A DNA stretch of 64,000 bases from Heterocephalus glaber (GCF_000247695.1 NW_004624734.1:10784019-10848018), one strand, 5' to 3'; counted from the stretch's first letter, positions 1 through 12,180 are shown. The notes: generated by a model from the sequence alone, not told the origin. Translations and numbers: made by a program.

Positions 1-312
1 TGTGTGCCACTGGAGTTGATTCATGGTGCAATGCTAGGCTCAAGGGCACTAGGATTAAGGGTGTGAGTGCTACCTGCCTTAACTAGCCTGGATAAGGTAA
101 AAGGGGCAGAAAGATGCTGTTAAGATCCCTTGTTGCTTTGCTACCTTCTGTCTGCCATAAACTGTTGCCCCTCTGCCATGTGCCACCCTGCCTTGGATCC
201 AGCTGATTATGGACTGAAATCTCTACCAACTGTGAGCAAATAAACCTTTCCTCCTTTTACTTTGGGTGTCAGGCATTTTGTTTCAGCAACAAAAGAAAAG
301 TGATTAAGACAG
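1..312 (+). mobile_element. ERVL-MaLR-type LTR, 3' part
   Basis: The block contains an LTR poly(A) signal in a typical MaLR setting (ctgtgagcaaataaaccttt) followed by a pyrimidine-rich stretch and the ending agtgattaagaca. This matches the 3' ends of MaLR LTRs such as the MST, THE1 and MT/ORR1 groups. The 5' part lies outside the window or is too diverged to see. It is a fossil with no coding capacity. Confidence 0.6.
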
Positions 313-429
313 GTAGAAACTTTACTTCTCACAAGTAATTCCTATATTGCTTGAATTTGTTAGGATACATTATTTTCATTTAAAAACAAAACCTCAAAAG
401 GAATCATTTTAAAACCTAAATTGAGGCAG

Positions 430-585
430 CACACTGGAGTGGTAAAGGGAACAGATAACATGTCAACAAGGACTGGGAGTTGGATCCCAGATTTGCTACT
501 TATTTGCTGTGTGGCATTAAAAGTTATTTGGCCTCTCTGGCCTAGGTGTTATCATCTGTAGAAAGAAGGGATGGTATTATATTAG
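430..585 (+). repeat. MIR SINE fragment
   Basis: The order 'tgctgtgtggca...tggcctctctggcc...atcatctgtagaaag' follows the MIR core (tagctgtgtgacc...aacctctctgtgcc...tcatctgtaaaat). Confidence 0.6.
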
Positions 586-1050
586 GAGGATCTTAATCTG
601 GGGTCTGTAGATATAAAATCAAGGGGTCTATCCCTCCCGCCCCCGTAACGGCTAATTGAAATTTGGCATCTCCGTGTATTAAGAAGGCAACATGCCATGC
701 GACTGTTAGCAGGATTTGTGATGTATGAATGAGAGACCTAGATGTTTACATGGCATCTATGACAACTAATTTGAATTACTTTGAAATATCATTTATGTTT
801 ATCACTACTTCAAAGTTGTAGAAGATATTAGATCTGCTGCCTCATCTTGCTATTTAATGTGCTGATAAAGATGTTTATGTATATATCACATTTGTTTTAA
901 AAAATATTCTTATAACTGTCTCTCAGTATGATTGGTTTTCGATAATCTAACAACTTTTATTTTATGCATTAGAAGGATTATTCTGAGAAGAAGATTCATC
1001 CATGAACTTCAACCATCTGCCAGACAGGTTCATGGCACACAAACAAAATT
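585..1050. mobile_element. hAT-Charlie-like non-autonomous DNA transposon relic
   Basis: The stretch begins ggggtctgtagat and ends near gcagacaggttcatggcacac-like sequence, with the internal phrase ttattttatgcatt followed by ttattctgagaag. That layout resembles an old mammalian hAT MITE whose ends read 'aggggtccatggcac'. Assignment is from memory of the family and the ends are degraded. Confidence 0.4.
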
Positions 1051-1794
1051 CCCAGCACCAGATGATTTCTCATATCCCTTCCAACTCCTGAATGTTCTAC
1101 TATCCTAAGTCTTCCCAGTCTTTAGGGAATGTAATTTCTGTGTCCAGACAGTCTGGGTTTTCTCTTAACTCTTTCTCACCTGGACTGCTCAGGCAATCTG
1201 GCTCTTCTCTGTGTCTGTTTCAAGCAGTCCACATGCTCAATGACATCTTTTCCTGGGTGAATGCCAATTCTCCATTTATGAGAAAATCCTTCCTACCCCA
1301 GCTGCAGCTGGCTTTGCTCATCGGCGCTGGTCAGTGGTGAGGTCCAGTGCACCTCATGGGCTTATGTATTGGGTGGGGACCCTCAGATGGGATGTTCCTG
1401 GCCCTCAGTCACGTCCCTGATGCCTAGCATGGCAATTTTCTCAATGACCTACGAGTTTTTCTTGGCTCTCATCTTATGTTCCTTAGTCTGGTCTTGTTTC
1501 TTTTCATTGTGTTCCACTTTGGAATTAGCCAGTTGTGTGAGAAAAATAAATGGTGTTGCAAGAGGATGGATGAAATGTGGACTTTTAATAGCAGGACCAT
1601 TCAGTTCTGCTTCTGATGGTTCTGGGAAAGTTAGATGTATTACCAGGTTTGGAGAACATACCTGCTGGTGGACAGGAGGTGGCTGTAGAAAATAGTCTCA
1701 AGCACCAGGGCCAATTCCAAGCAGACCTTTGAGCCTTATGTATTTTAAGTCAGAGGGAGGGGCGTGTTATGATGCTTCTGGAAGAAAGGCAGTC

Positions 1795-1930
1795 TCCTCC
1801 TCCTCCTTCTCCTCCTCCTCCTCCTTCTTCTTTCTTCTTTCTTCTTCTTTCTTCTTCTTCTTCTCCTCCTCCTCCTTCTTCTTTCTCTCCCCTCTTCCTC
1901 CACTCCCTTTCTCCTCCTTTCTGTCTGTCT
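1795..1930. repeat. Polypyrimidine (CCT/CTT)n simple repeat
   Basis: An almost pure C/T tract of TCC, TTC and CTTT units runs into (CTGT)n. It gives rise to Ser/Phe- and Glu/Lys-rich open frames on both strands that are not genes. Confidence 0.9.
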
Positions 1931-1964
1931 GTCTCTCGCTCTGTCTCTCTGTCCTCCTCCTCAC

Positions 1965-2085
1965 CATTCCAGATGCTCTTTCTATGTTTCCCAGGCTGTT
2001 CTCAAACTTCCAGACCCAAGAGATCCTCTGCATCAGTCTCATGAGTAGCTGGGACTACAGGCGCATGCCACCATCACTGGTTTAG
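1965..2085 (-). mobile_element. B1/7SL-derived SINE fragment, antisense
   Basis: The run cccaggctgttctcaaactt, a tcagtctcatgagtagctgg-like segment and gggactacaggcgcatgcca are the antisense of a 7SL-derived SINE left half. It follows directly on the polypyrimidine tract, which may have grown from the SINE's A-rich tail. Confidence 0.75.
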
Positions 2086-2589
2086 GACAGTGTCTCTAAA
2101 TGTGCTGAACCGGAGCATATGATTGCACCTTATCTTTGTTGTTAACTCTTGTCTTAGGTTTCTTTTCTGTAAGTAGATTGAATACCGCATTGGTGAAATC
2201 TAGAACCAAATTGCTCATGGAAGTTCTAGATGTAAATCAGCAGCTAATGTCTATGTTCTCCATGGCTCTCATCCACATGTGTGAACAGGCTGTGAGGACA
2301 TCTGTAACTCCTGCTTGCACCTCGGCTATGATGCAAGAAATAGTGATTGGGAGCTCTTTGTGCTATGAGGAATGAAATAATGAAATAAGGAATAAAATAC
2401 CATGTAAGTATTAGTTTAGGGAGAATGTACATGGGGACAATAAATTAGGAATCATATCTGATGTTGCCAGCAACAGCTTCACCTGATAGGCCCACATCAT
2501 AACTCCTGCTGTTAGGAAAAGAAAAGAGGGTCTTCCTTTTTCAAAGGCACTAGAGTGAGTAGTTTGTTACACCAGGGAACATTGGGAGA

Positions 2590-2790
2590 CAGCCCGATGT
2601 AGTGAACAGAGTATGGGCTTTAGACTCACCTGCACTTGTTTCCAATCCCACCACTGAGCATTGTCTAGCTCAGGGCTTGAAACCCTTTGAGCATCTTAGC
2701 TGTAAGACAGGATACTAGTACTTATCTTGTGGACTGCTTTGAGGCTTAGCAAAGGATACACTGCATGTCTGATAATACGGTCTGCACCCC
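2590..2790 (+). repeat. MIR SINE
   Basis: The block starts with 'gtagtgaacagagtatgggctttagactcac' type sequence and continues to 'ttatcttgtggactgctttgaggctta', matching the 5' half and post-core of MIR. Confidence 0.5.
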
Positions 2791-3014
2791 CTAAACAATC
2801 ATGCCCTCTCCCCCACCCACCCACCAAAAACTTGCAACTCTTTGTAACAGCAGGGTAACAACAGCAACCTTCCCTTGAATCTTAGCAGTGCCATCCCACT
2901 CACAGGTTAGACATGTGGTAGGTGTGTGTGTGTTGGCAACTTATTCTAAAGGGGAGATTTGGGAGGGAGCACTGAGGGGGAAGGAAAGGAGAGGGATCTC
3001 CCCTCCAGTTGGAA

Positions 3015-3205
3015 TCACATACTGATAGGGTCATGTGTTACTTAACAGCAGGGCTAAATCCTAAGAAATCCATTGTTAGGTGATTTTGTCATTGTTGACA
3101 ACATCATAGTGTAATATAACCTTATAATAGGTAATATAATCTTATGGGACCAAATGCTGTCTGTTATTGACTGAAGTGTCATTAAGAAGGGCATGTTGGC
3201 ATTTC
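3015..3205 (+). mobile_element. Tigger/pogo-type MITE, copy 1
   Basis: It begins 'gggtcatgtgttacttaacagcagg' and continues with attgttaggtgattttgtca and taatcttatgggaccaa. The same order appears in the copy at about 15.64 kb, and both resemble a known mammalian pogo-like MITE that starts near cgtgcatcacttaacgac. Confidence 0.6.
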
Positions 3206-3671
3206 TCCCCATCTGTCTCTGCTCAGACCTCACTGGGGCCAGAGACAGATTTTGAGGCTTTTGCAGGAGCCCTCTTAGTCTCTAGGCACTAGAAAAGAAC
3301 TTTATTCTCCTCTCCCTTAGGCTGTCAGCCTCTCTGGACCCATGGGCTGCATGGGTCACATGTGCTCAGGCCCACAGGCTAAGGCTGGGGAGTGCTGGTA
3401 GAGTGGGGTGGTCCCTCATCAGACAACCTCCCCCAGCAGCCAGCCCCAGCCTTGAACTTGGAGTCAGAAAAGCCAGGGCTTCAGGCAGCCCAGGTGTATG
3501 CGAGCAGGTACCCACATGCTCTCACCCTTTGTGCTGGGGGTGGGAGGTGAAGGGGGCTTTGAGAGAAAGGGGTAGGGTGCCTGGTGGGGATTCTTGGAAT
3601 GCAGGCATGGCACCAGCATCTACTGTTCATCCACGAAGTGTGGCAGAGTGAAGTCTCAATGAATGACTGTT

Positions 3672-3720
3672 GGAAGGAAGGAAGGAAGGAAGGAAGGAAG
3701 GAAGGAAGGAAGGAAAGAAG
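3672..3720. repeat. (GGAA)n microsatellite
   Basis: About eleven GGAA units end in AAAGAAGG. It causes the Lys-Glu-Gly-Arg repeats seen in translated frames here, which are not a protein. Confidence 0.95.
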
Positions 3721-5399
3721 GATAAAAGGAGCATATGGGTACAGGCAAGTAAGAGGGAAGCCTTCACTCCTTTTCTCACTGGCCCTCTCATCCTGCATTT
3801 GAAGTGCACCCCCTGTGGAGTTCTCACACTGTGCTGCATGCTGACAGGGTGCCATGACAGCTAAGATGGTCACTATAGCTGGCCCACACTCAGCCTGGTG
3901 CCAGGCACTACTGCCATGCAATGAGTGTTGAATGGAATTAAATGTACAGCCTGGCTCAGGGGATGATGGGCAAAGATGCCAAGGACAGACGTTCGGGTCC
4001 AGTGAACTTGCAGAAACCCACCTCCACAGTCCTGTCCCTGAGGGCAGACTCTGTGGGACTCTATGCCCTCCATCCACACTGTGCAGCAAAGGCTTTGTTT
4101 TCCTGCCTGGGTGAGACTGGCCCAGGTGTCCATCACCATCCAGGACAGCTCCTCACATACCTCCAGAGGGTGTTAGTCATTGTGTTGCATGCCATTGCTC
4201 CCCCCAGGGCCCCAGAGACAACCTGTTTCTCTTGGACACAGAGGAGCATGCTTGGGGAAGGGTCTTGGGCCATCTCCTTAGGGGCTGGCAGAGAAAGGAC
4301 ATTCACAGAATTCCTTCCCTCCAGAGGACCTCAGACAGCAGACAAGATGTCAAGGACTGACCTCCCATTTCCCTCCAGCTTGTCCAAGCCAGGACAGAGG
4401 GGAGTTGGGGACAGCCAGGGCTGGGCCTTGCCCTAGGCAGCCAGAGTCCACAGACTCCAGGGACAGCTGGTGCACTGAGGGGGAGCAAGCAGTAATGCTT
4501 GGGGCCTATGTCAGTGCTGTCTGACTCTCCCTCAAGCTAAAACATTTGCAGAATTCCATCCAGAATTGATTTATGAACTCCACATATTTCACAGGTCTTT
4601 ATACATCCCCCAGGAATCAGTGAGGTCAGACAGAACAGACTTTGCATCCGGAATCAGTATGAAATTGGCATCTCCCACAGTTCCCATAGGAGGGGGCTAA
4701 TAATTGGAGGGAGATTGATATGAAACAAGGCAAAGACACAAAAAAAAACAGCCTTTGCTTCATTTCTGTTGAGAACAAAGATAAAACATATTTTTTTGTG
4801 TCTGAGCTGAATGAGGGGTGGCCATCCTCCGGGACTGTTGTGACCATGATTAAGCATGATGGGACGGAGCTTCCAGGGTGACCAGTAAGCTCAGAGCCAG
4901 CTTAGGAGTGGTCAGAGCATTCTGTGCTCATCTTCTGGTGCATGGTCCATAACTGTGGTAAATACACATTTGTAATTATTTAACATCTCTCTGCCTAGCA
5001 GGAAGTTTCTGGTTTGTTCTCTGTTGTATTTCTAGCACTGGCTAAGTATTCATCAAGTGAATGGAAAAGCTACAATATGGTTACTTGTATGTTTAGAAAG
5101 AGAAATGGATTGTGTCCCAGATGCAGCTATCCACATGGGTTAACTTATTACCATTAGTGGAATGCATCCATTCTTTATTATTTATCCATCAAGGTCTATA
5201 CTGGGCACAAAGAATTAGTCAGATACCACCACTGCCCTGTGGAGTTCATGATCTCCTGGTAAGGGTGGGGTGGGTTGGTAGGAATTGTGGAGCCCAGTGC
5301 CCAAATAAAGAACTTTAGCTCAATGAAATGGGTCTGCAAAAAGAATAGGTATGAGGTGCTTGATTAGCCCGGGCTAGAGTGGTCACAGGCATTTTCCAG

Positions 5400-5545
5400 A
5401 AGGACAGGTGTTTCCCACCTGCATCCCTTTGATTAAACAGATATCCACTGAGCATTCTCTGTGTCAGACTCTGCCAAGTACTAAGGATGAAGAAGACACA
5501 GTCCCTGCCCTAGGGATCTCCCAGCTGAGTGGATGTGAGGTGGGT
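5400..5545 (+). repeat. L2/MIR3-like fragment
   Basis: The phrases 'atatccactgagcattctctgtgtcagactctgcc' and 'gaagacacagtccctgccctaggga' match the old L2-type motif 'tactgagcacctactatgtgccaggcactg...ggtccctgccctca'. Heavily diverged. Confidence 0.45.
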
Positions 5546-6317
5546 GGAGAGGGGCATGTGCACAGAATGGATTCGAATCTTGCCCAGAGCTGGAGTGTGA
5601 GATGGAAGTGATGAGAGCTTTGTGTTCCAGGTGCTGTTGAGTGCTCAGCACAAGTGTGAATCCTGCTCTGGGGGTGGACATGCTAGCCTTTAAGTGAATC
5701 TTTGCAGGACTAAGTAGGATTTTCATGGTAGAGATGGCGGGGGAGCATTCTGGATGGAGAACAGTGTGAGCAAAGGAAGGAGGGCAAGAAAGTTCATGGC
5801 ATGTTGAGGAAAATTGATGAGGTCCAGCCTTGACTGTGAGCCTATTGGTCACCTGGCCATGTATGATAGGTACCCAACCTGCCTGCAGTTTGGGCACAGG
5901 TTGGGCGTGGGCAGGCATGGAATGAGAGGCGAGACTCAAAAGGTTGGCTGGGGCTAGACTGTGGGGTCCTTGAGTGCCATGTAATTGGCTTGGGCTTTAT
6001 TCTACAAACACTGGCTTTTGATGGGGGCCTATAGGGATGTTTACATCTGTTTGATGGAGATTTCTGATTTACAGGCTCAGCTGTTGGGGATCTTGGTCTA
6101 ATCTCTAATCGTAGCATTGCAGCAAGTTCATGGGGTAGGGTGGCTCCAATCCCTTCTGGGGCTCTATATGTCCACCCATATGAGAGAAGCTGAACCACAG
6201 TCTCTAAGACTTCCTCCAGCCCTGACCACTCTGCATGTCCAGGTGCTTATGACAACCAGGGAAAGAGTGGTTGCTGGAGACAGGTAGCTTTTGGAGATAG
6301 AATCTTTTCACTTGGGT

Positions 6318-6715
6318 CAGTTACTTTCTCTCGTTGCTGAGACAAAATACTTGACACCTAAAGTTATCAGCAGGAAAGGTTTATTTGACTCACAGTTTTT
6401 AGGGGTTTCAGTCCATAGTCAGCTGGCTCCAAGGCAAGGTGGCATGGCAGACAGGGATCACAGGAGAAACAGTTCATGGTGGGCAAAAGGTAGCAAGGGA
6501 CAAGACAAGCCTCTTTCTGTCTCTTATATTGTATCTAGGCTGCTGGAATTAGGGTGGTACCAAAACAATCAGTGACAGATTTAGTAACCACCCACTCTTA
6601 ATCCTAGCATTGTACCGTGCATTGATCACACACTCTAGATTCAAGCACCTCTGAAAAAGCCCCACCTGTGACTGCATGAGGGTTTGGGGGGACACCTAGA
6701 CCCAAGCCATAGCAG
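6318..6715 (-). mobile_element. MaLR-type LTR, antisense
   Basis: It contains 'ttgctgagacaaaatacttgacac', then 'ggaaaggtttatttgactcacag' and tccatagtcagctggctcc, and ends with 'aaaaagccccacctgtgactgcatgagg'. This is the usual antisense layout of a rodent MaLR LTR. Confidence 0.55.
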
Positions 6716-6961
6716 ATCCTCATTCTTTGCGAGGTAGTTGGAATACCAGTGACCAATACAGACTCTCAGATTGACAGTTTGGGGATAGGACCTCTGATTC
6801 TGTTGTCCTGTGTTAACTTTCCTGTTCTAAGCAGTTTTTCAGACTAAAGTAAGCCACAGCATAAAAGATTATATGTATTTTTTGGAGATATTTTTACTTT
6901 TTTGTTTTTCTATTCTAGAGCTCCAGAGTCATGGAACCTCTCATAGAAGAGGTGGCAAGAT

Positions 6962-7205
6962 TTTAAACTTTAGTTTATTAGTGCATGTGTATACTACATA
7001 ATGTTTGCAGTCCTTGTGTGGAGTTGGTGCATGTACACACCACATCTTAAATTCTTTTTCATACCCTTTCCCTCCCTTGCCTCCCCACTCCACCCATCTC
7101 TCGATCCCCCCTCTTTTTTGGGTACATGTTTGCAGCACATATTATTTATAATCCTTGTGTGGAGTTGGCACATGTACGTAACATATCCCAAATTCTTTAC
7201 CTTTA
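6962..7205 (-). mobile_element. L1 3' end, antisense, with repeated tail unit
   Basis: The segment cttgtgtggagttggtgcat, then cacatcttaaattctttttc and a pyrimidine-rich stretch, matches the 3' ends of the L1 copies at 34.2 and 44.1 kb. A second unit (cttgtgtggagttggcacat, then catatcccaaattctttacc) follows about 140 bp later, so the tail unit is present twice. Confidence 0.6.
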
Positions 7206-7332
7206 AAGTGGGGTCATGATGTAGGTTTCAGCTTCTTTACCTGGAGTCTGGTTCCACAAAATTCTACTGTACTCACTAAAGGGACCTGCTGAGCTTAATC
7301 CTCTCTGTAAGCTTTCAACTGTTTTGTCTATG

Positions 7333-7420
7333 TTTTTTTTGGGGGGGGGGGATGCCAGGGATCGAACTCAAGACCTTGTGCTTGTGAGGCAGGCGGCGGA
7401 ACCACTGAATTAAATCCCTC
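7333..7420 (-). mobile_element. ID-type tRNA-derived SINE, antisense
   Basis: A T-run followed by a G-run leads into 'ccagggatcgaactcaagacc' (antisense B box), 'gaggcaggcggcggaaccact' and a degraded antisense A box, gaattaaatccc. Confidence 0.85.
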
Positions 7421-7839
7421 CCTTCTTGTCTATTTTTGATCTTGATAAATAGTTGCAAATTAAACAAATTTGTCTGCTAGCCTTATCTCCTTCCAACGAT
7501 ACAAAAGGTAGACTAGGAGGCCCTGGTAATTTTGCAGGCAAACAAGCCTCAAGTGGGTTAACAAGATAGAAAGTCGTTAAAACAACAGGAGATAGTGGGA
7601 CTTGGCCTTGGCTTTTGGAGGAGGAAGACTTGCCAGGATCACATTCCAGGGCCACCTACTGACCAAGTAGAAGAGGATGTGGGGTTCCAAATCAAGCCCC
7701 AAGAGCCACACGAACACTAATAGGGTCTCGTCAACAAGAGCCCTGAGAGCAGACGAGGAGGGAGAAGCTGGGACAGTCCAGCCTCCTCTGTAAGCCTGGG
7801 ACCCAGCCTGCAGTGTGGGAGGTGCTCAGGGTGAGGGGA

Positions 7840-8262
7840 GCCCGAACTGTGTTTTTATTTGCTAGGACTGCTACAAACTGGGTGGCTGCAAGGACAGAAA
7901 TGTATTGTTTCCCAGTTCTAAAGGCTACAAGTCCAAGATCGAGGCATTGGCAGGGCTGTTTCCTCCTGGGAGCCGCAAAGGAAAGATCTGTTGCAGGTCT
8001 CTCTCCTTGCCTTGTGCCGGCTGGCTGTCTTCTTCCTTGTCTTGTCTTCTCTTCATCTTCCCTCTCCATGTGTGTGCCCGCATTTCCTCTTCCAAGAGGG
8101 AACCAGTTGTATCGGACTAGGACCCCCTCTAATCGCCCCATTTTAGCTTAGTTCGCTGTTTGAAGGGGTATCTTTAAATGCAGTCACATTCTGAGATCCT
8201 GGGGCTCAGGACTTCAGTACATGAATTTTGGAAGCACATGATTCTCCCTGTAACACAGAACA
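7840..8262 (-). mobile_element. MLT1-type MaLR LTR, antisense
   Basis: In order: gctacaaactgggtggctgc, 'tttcccagttctaaaggctacaagtcc', 'aagatcgaggcattggcagggctg', 'atgcagtcacattctgagatcctgggg', tacatgaattttggaagcac. This is the full-length antisense MLT1 layout. Confidence 0.8.
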
Positions 8263-8987
8263 CAGCCATTTTCCTCTAGCAGGTATATTCTCAGCTCAGA
8301 AGGGCCATTGAGAACAGTGTTGCTCTTTCTTATCCTTAGCCCATATGTGATCGATCTCTTGTAGGAGGCCTTCTTAGATCTTTACTGTCCCCATCCAAAG
8401 TTCGCTGGAACCTACTCTCACATGGAGTGTCCAAAATGCTTTGCTGATACCTCTACTGGGGCATTTATCACCATGTCCTTTAAACTTAGAAATGCATCTG
8501 TGTTCTGTACTCACCAGAGCCTCACTTCTTGTCTATCTTTGTGTCTCTCTCCTGTCCCTTGCCTCCTGTCTCACACAGAGAGTGATCGGTAATGTTTGCT
8601 GGGTTGTTGAAGGATCTGCTATCCAAGAAAGTTGAGTAATAAGTACTGGGTAAACAGGAAGTTGAGGCAGTTAGAAAATAGCAACAGCAACAAGGCTTTC
8701 CTTGGATTCTTTGCACTCAACCACAGAGCCTAGCTACTGAATTTGTAAAGAAAAGAAGCTCTTTAAGCTCTTTCCATCCTTTTACCTTCCTTTGACCATA
8801 GCGGGTCAGCAGAAGAATCTGCAGACCGGGTGTTCAGCATTCTTAAACCCCCAGAATTCAAAGAGAAAGACTCTTTGGGCCAGTTTTGAAGAAATTCTTC
8901 AATCATTTCTTAAATAATGGCATTCTGTTGGCCCAGCTCTGTGACTGCTCCTCCCTCTACCCCCAACGCGGAGACTTTCTGTCGCGC

Positions 8988-9022
8988 GCCCCGCCCCACC
9001 CCCACCCCCACCCCCCCCCCCC
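8988..9022. repeat. C-rich tract with local CpGs
   Basis: GCGCGCCCCGCCCC is followed by (CCCCCA)n and a run of fourteen C. The - strand carries many G-runs and could form a G-quadruplex. Confidence 0.85.
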
Positions 9023-9784
9023 ATTTCTTGGCTGAACGTCCAGGTCTGCTGAAGAGAACAAAAGCAGTCTCAGCAGAGCTCGGGCTCCTTCCCACGAATC
9101 CAGAGCCACACACTCCAGAAAGCCTGACTCTGCAGAACCAGCTGGTCTTTGGCAGGCTGATTTTTTAAAAATGCTCCTAACTTACAACACTTTGTTCCAG
9201 AATGTTGCACGGAGGATGGAACTTGTGCTGTCACCTAAGGCAGGTCCCCCATCTTGTTAAGGGAAGACTCAGTGAGCATTTGCTCTGAAGCCACCCACCT
9301 TGCCTCCACCTTTACGTTAGACCTGAGCTTCTACCTGGCACATGATAGGGTGTCTGGGTACAGTCTCTTCAGCTCTTGGGATGGTTGGCAGGGGCTTCAG
9401 ATACCTGTGTCCTTGGGCAAGCTGCTTCTACTCATGCCAGGGTTCTTAAAAGACATCTGTCATGCACTGTCTGGGCTTGACATGACCAAAGTTAGGAAGG
9501 ACAACTTCATTTTCTTTTTAAACTCAGCGAAAATGGTCTATTTGAAGGTGGAGAAAAGGGGGGGAGAGAAAGACATTAGGGAGCATTCAAAAGCCAAATC
9601 AGAAAGGACAACTTCAGACTGTGGCATTTTGCAGAGATTTCTAGGAACACAGAGCACGTTTCTCCATACTGACTTTTAAAAATGAAACATGTTCACTAAT
9701 TACCACAAGTGCTTTGGCTTTAGATGAAGTGAAAGCATTAGAATTTTAGTCCAATAGAGCTGTAGGAAATTTGATTTGATTTGG

Positions 9785-10060
9785 TGTACTGGTGATCGGG
9801 ACTGTTTGGTTACAAGTGACAGAAACCTAGCTCAAAGTGGATTAAGCAAAGCAACAACAGATCAAAGAAATGGCACATGTAATTTATTCTTTTTCATAGC
9901 CAAAAAGCCCAGAAGTAAAACTAGCTCCAGACAAGGCAGGATCCAGGGACTTAAGCAGTGTTACTTAGTCTTGAGTTTTTCTTTTTCAGCCACCCATCTC
10001 CAATACTGAGGCTTCTTCCTCTTCAGAACAGGCTGTCTCAGTGGTGGCTCCTAGAAGCTC
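9785..10060 (-). repeat. Old interspersed repeat, family not identified
   Basis: The sequence 'ggttacaagtgacagaaacctagctcaaa' with 'ggattaagcaaagca' and a downstream Phe/Ser-rich stretch resembles a common ancient mammalian repeat. I recognise the pattern but cannot name the family safely. Confidence 0.4.
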
Positions 10061-10470
10061 AGGGTTTTGTGTGATCACTTTAGCAACCCAGTGAAGCTGT
10101 CTCAACCCCAGAGCACCAGAAAGAGTACATGGTCAGGCTTCGGTAGCCATGCCCATCCCTGAGTTCATCACTATGACCAACAAACTAAGGGGCTTTGATT
10201 CAACAACTCTGTGTCACAAGTCCACCCCTGGAGGCAGCAGTGGATCTAAAGCTACCTGGAACTTATGGACTGCAAGTACCAGAAAGTGATTCCTCAAAGT
10301 AAATTGGGGTGCTCTTACCAAATGAGGAACATTTGGATGCCGGGTGAGAAAGAGCTTTACCTGGGATCCTGGATTACACATAGAAACAAAAAAAACAAGA
10401 GTGCCAGAAGTTTGTTCTGAGCCATCAGGGATAGATAACAAAGGATGCATTCGCCAGCTGACTTAGCCAT

Positions 10471-10471
<1 letters not shown>

Positions 10472-10514
<43 letters not shown>
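10472..10514. repeat. (CA)n microsatellite
   Basis: About 21 uninterrupted CA units. Confidence 0.97.
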
Positions 10515-10517
<3 letters not shown>

Positions 10518-10772
10518 TGTAAAGAAGGAAGGGACCTGGAGCCATCCTCTGTGCTCAGGTAGGCAGGTAATCACCTGCCACTCAAAGACAACTAACTCTC
10601 CCTTCCATTAAAATAATCTGGAAGATGATACTATGAATCCTCTTCATAGAAATATCAGGCTGTTACCACGCTTTGAATCAAGGAAAAATACCTAGTACCT
10701 ATCAGAGACCCCTCACAGTGGGTTCCGATCTCCTGCTCAGTGCTATGATGCAAGATTAAAAGAAAAACTCAA

Positions 10773-10852
10773 AGGCCTGGGATTTAGCTCAGTGGTTCCA
10801 CCATCTGCCTTGCAAGAGCAAGGTCCCAAGTTCGATCCCTGGTACAAAAAAA
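10773..10852 (+). mobile_element. ID-type SINE with target-site duplication
   Basis: The copy is complete: 'ggcctgggatttagctcagtggttcc', 'ccttgcaagagcaaggtccc', aagttcgatccctggtac and an A-rich tail. Flanking copies of agaaaaactc (10761 and 10853) form the target-site duplication. Confidence 0.9.
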
Positions 10853-12059
10853 AGAAAAACTCCAAGACAAAATTAAAGAGACAGAGAAATGGAGAGCCAG
10901 GATGACCAATTCTTATGCAAGCAAGGGTTAATGAGCAATGGCCCTGAACACCCAGAGCTGTTGATATATATTGGTGACATCATAGTTAGATTGAGGTAAA
11001 GGGGCTATGTGAGTGGATGTGTAGTTGCTATGAACACATTACTGGTACAGACAAGGCTTATAAAGGAAAATATAAAGCATTCTTGAATTAGGTACAGAAC
11101 AGACAAAATATAGGTTATCGTTAATAATTAAGCTTGTCTTTTTGGTAAAGAAGGTTTTATCTCTGGGAATGGAATTTGAGTATGAGTCACTCTGACCTCG
11201 GCAAGTAGGCTTCAGCTAAACTCACTCCATAAACAAGCCAATTGCAGGGTTAACTCTTTACAGCCTGCGCTGCTTATAGCCTGCGTTGGGCATAATCAAT
11301 AGGGTGGTCTCCCATAAGTACCTGGCTTAAATTCTTTTGTGCTGCTGTCTCTGTCTTTCTCCTGCCCTTAGGAAAATTTTAAAAATAAAATACCCAGACT
11401 GGTAGGATATTACCACATGCAACCATCATCCTCATCACACCCCACATCAAAGCTCCTCATTTGTTTTAATGTGTAACTGACCTCATTTTGTTTTAATATG
11501 GTGACACCTCTGGCTGTGTGATCTCGATGTCTCTGCTTACATATGCAGAGCTGTTGGTCCTTCTTTGCCTTCTAACCCTTTTGTTATAGTAAATTTTGAG
11601 AATGGCTTTGTTTTATTTTAACCTGTAAAATGGGGATAATGCCCATCTCATAGATTTTTCTGTAATGATTAGAGGTGAGAATGTGGAAGCTAGAATGTCA
11701 AAGCATGTTACAGTAGCTGGTGTTCAATAAGCAAAATGCATAGTTGTATGTGGCCACAAATTTCCTGAGCAAAGTTTTATTAGGATACTTCTGTCCTTGG
11801 GGGGAAAAGTCCTGCTGGTCCTTTACAAAGTACAAGATAGCCTCTAAGAAACTTTGAACTGGATGATGGCCCAGGATTATGCCCTGGCCCATGACTGCAA
11901 AAAAAAATCTTAAGCAACTGAATAATGCTTTTCTGGAAATGGAGCAGGATCATGCTAGATGCTCAGTACTGAGGTATCAAAAATAGACTAAAGTCTTCCC
12001 TGTTAATGTTGAAGGTAGAAGCAACCACTGAAAGATCTCAGGGACAGGGACAGGGTATG

Positions 12060-12180
12060 TGGGCCTGACCTCAGCTCTGCTCCTCACTAGCTGTGTGATC
12101 TTGGATCTCAATTTCCTTTTTCTTAAAGTGGGGATAACAATTCCTACCCTGTCTGTCTTACAGAATAAATAGTGATGTAG
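12060..12180 (+). repeat. MIR SINE fragment
   Basis: The phrases cactagctgtgtgatcttgg, 'tcaatttcctttttcttaaagtggggataac' and 'acagaataaatagtg' match the MIR core and 3' part. Confidence 0.7.

Noticed and set aside
1767..2085. Glu/Lys-rich and Ser/Phe-rich frames on both strands
   Set aside because: Direct translation of the polypyrimidine tract and the adjacent B1 SINE.
3481..4089. A 202-codon open frame on the - strand
   Set aside because: It runs through the antisense of the (GGAA)n repeat, has low-complexity Phe/Leu/Pro/Ser repeats, no splice or domain signals, and other frames over the same stretch are also open.
10773..10852. tRNA-like A and B boxes suggesting a tRNA gene
   Set aside because: The body lacks a proper tRNA fold, ends in an A-tail and has target-site duplications; it is an ID SINE, as are the similar copies at 27.1, 30.2, 46.6 and 47.8 kb.
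10860..11450. Possible LTR (TATA-like ttataaagg at about 11058 and aaaaataaaata at about 11385)
   Set aside because: No terminal TG/CA ends, no target-site duplication and no family I recognise; too weak to list.
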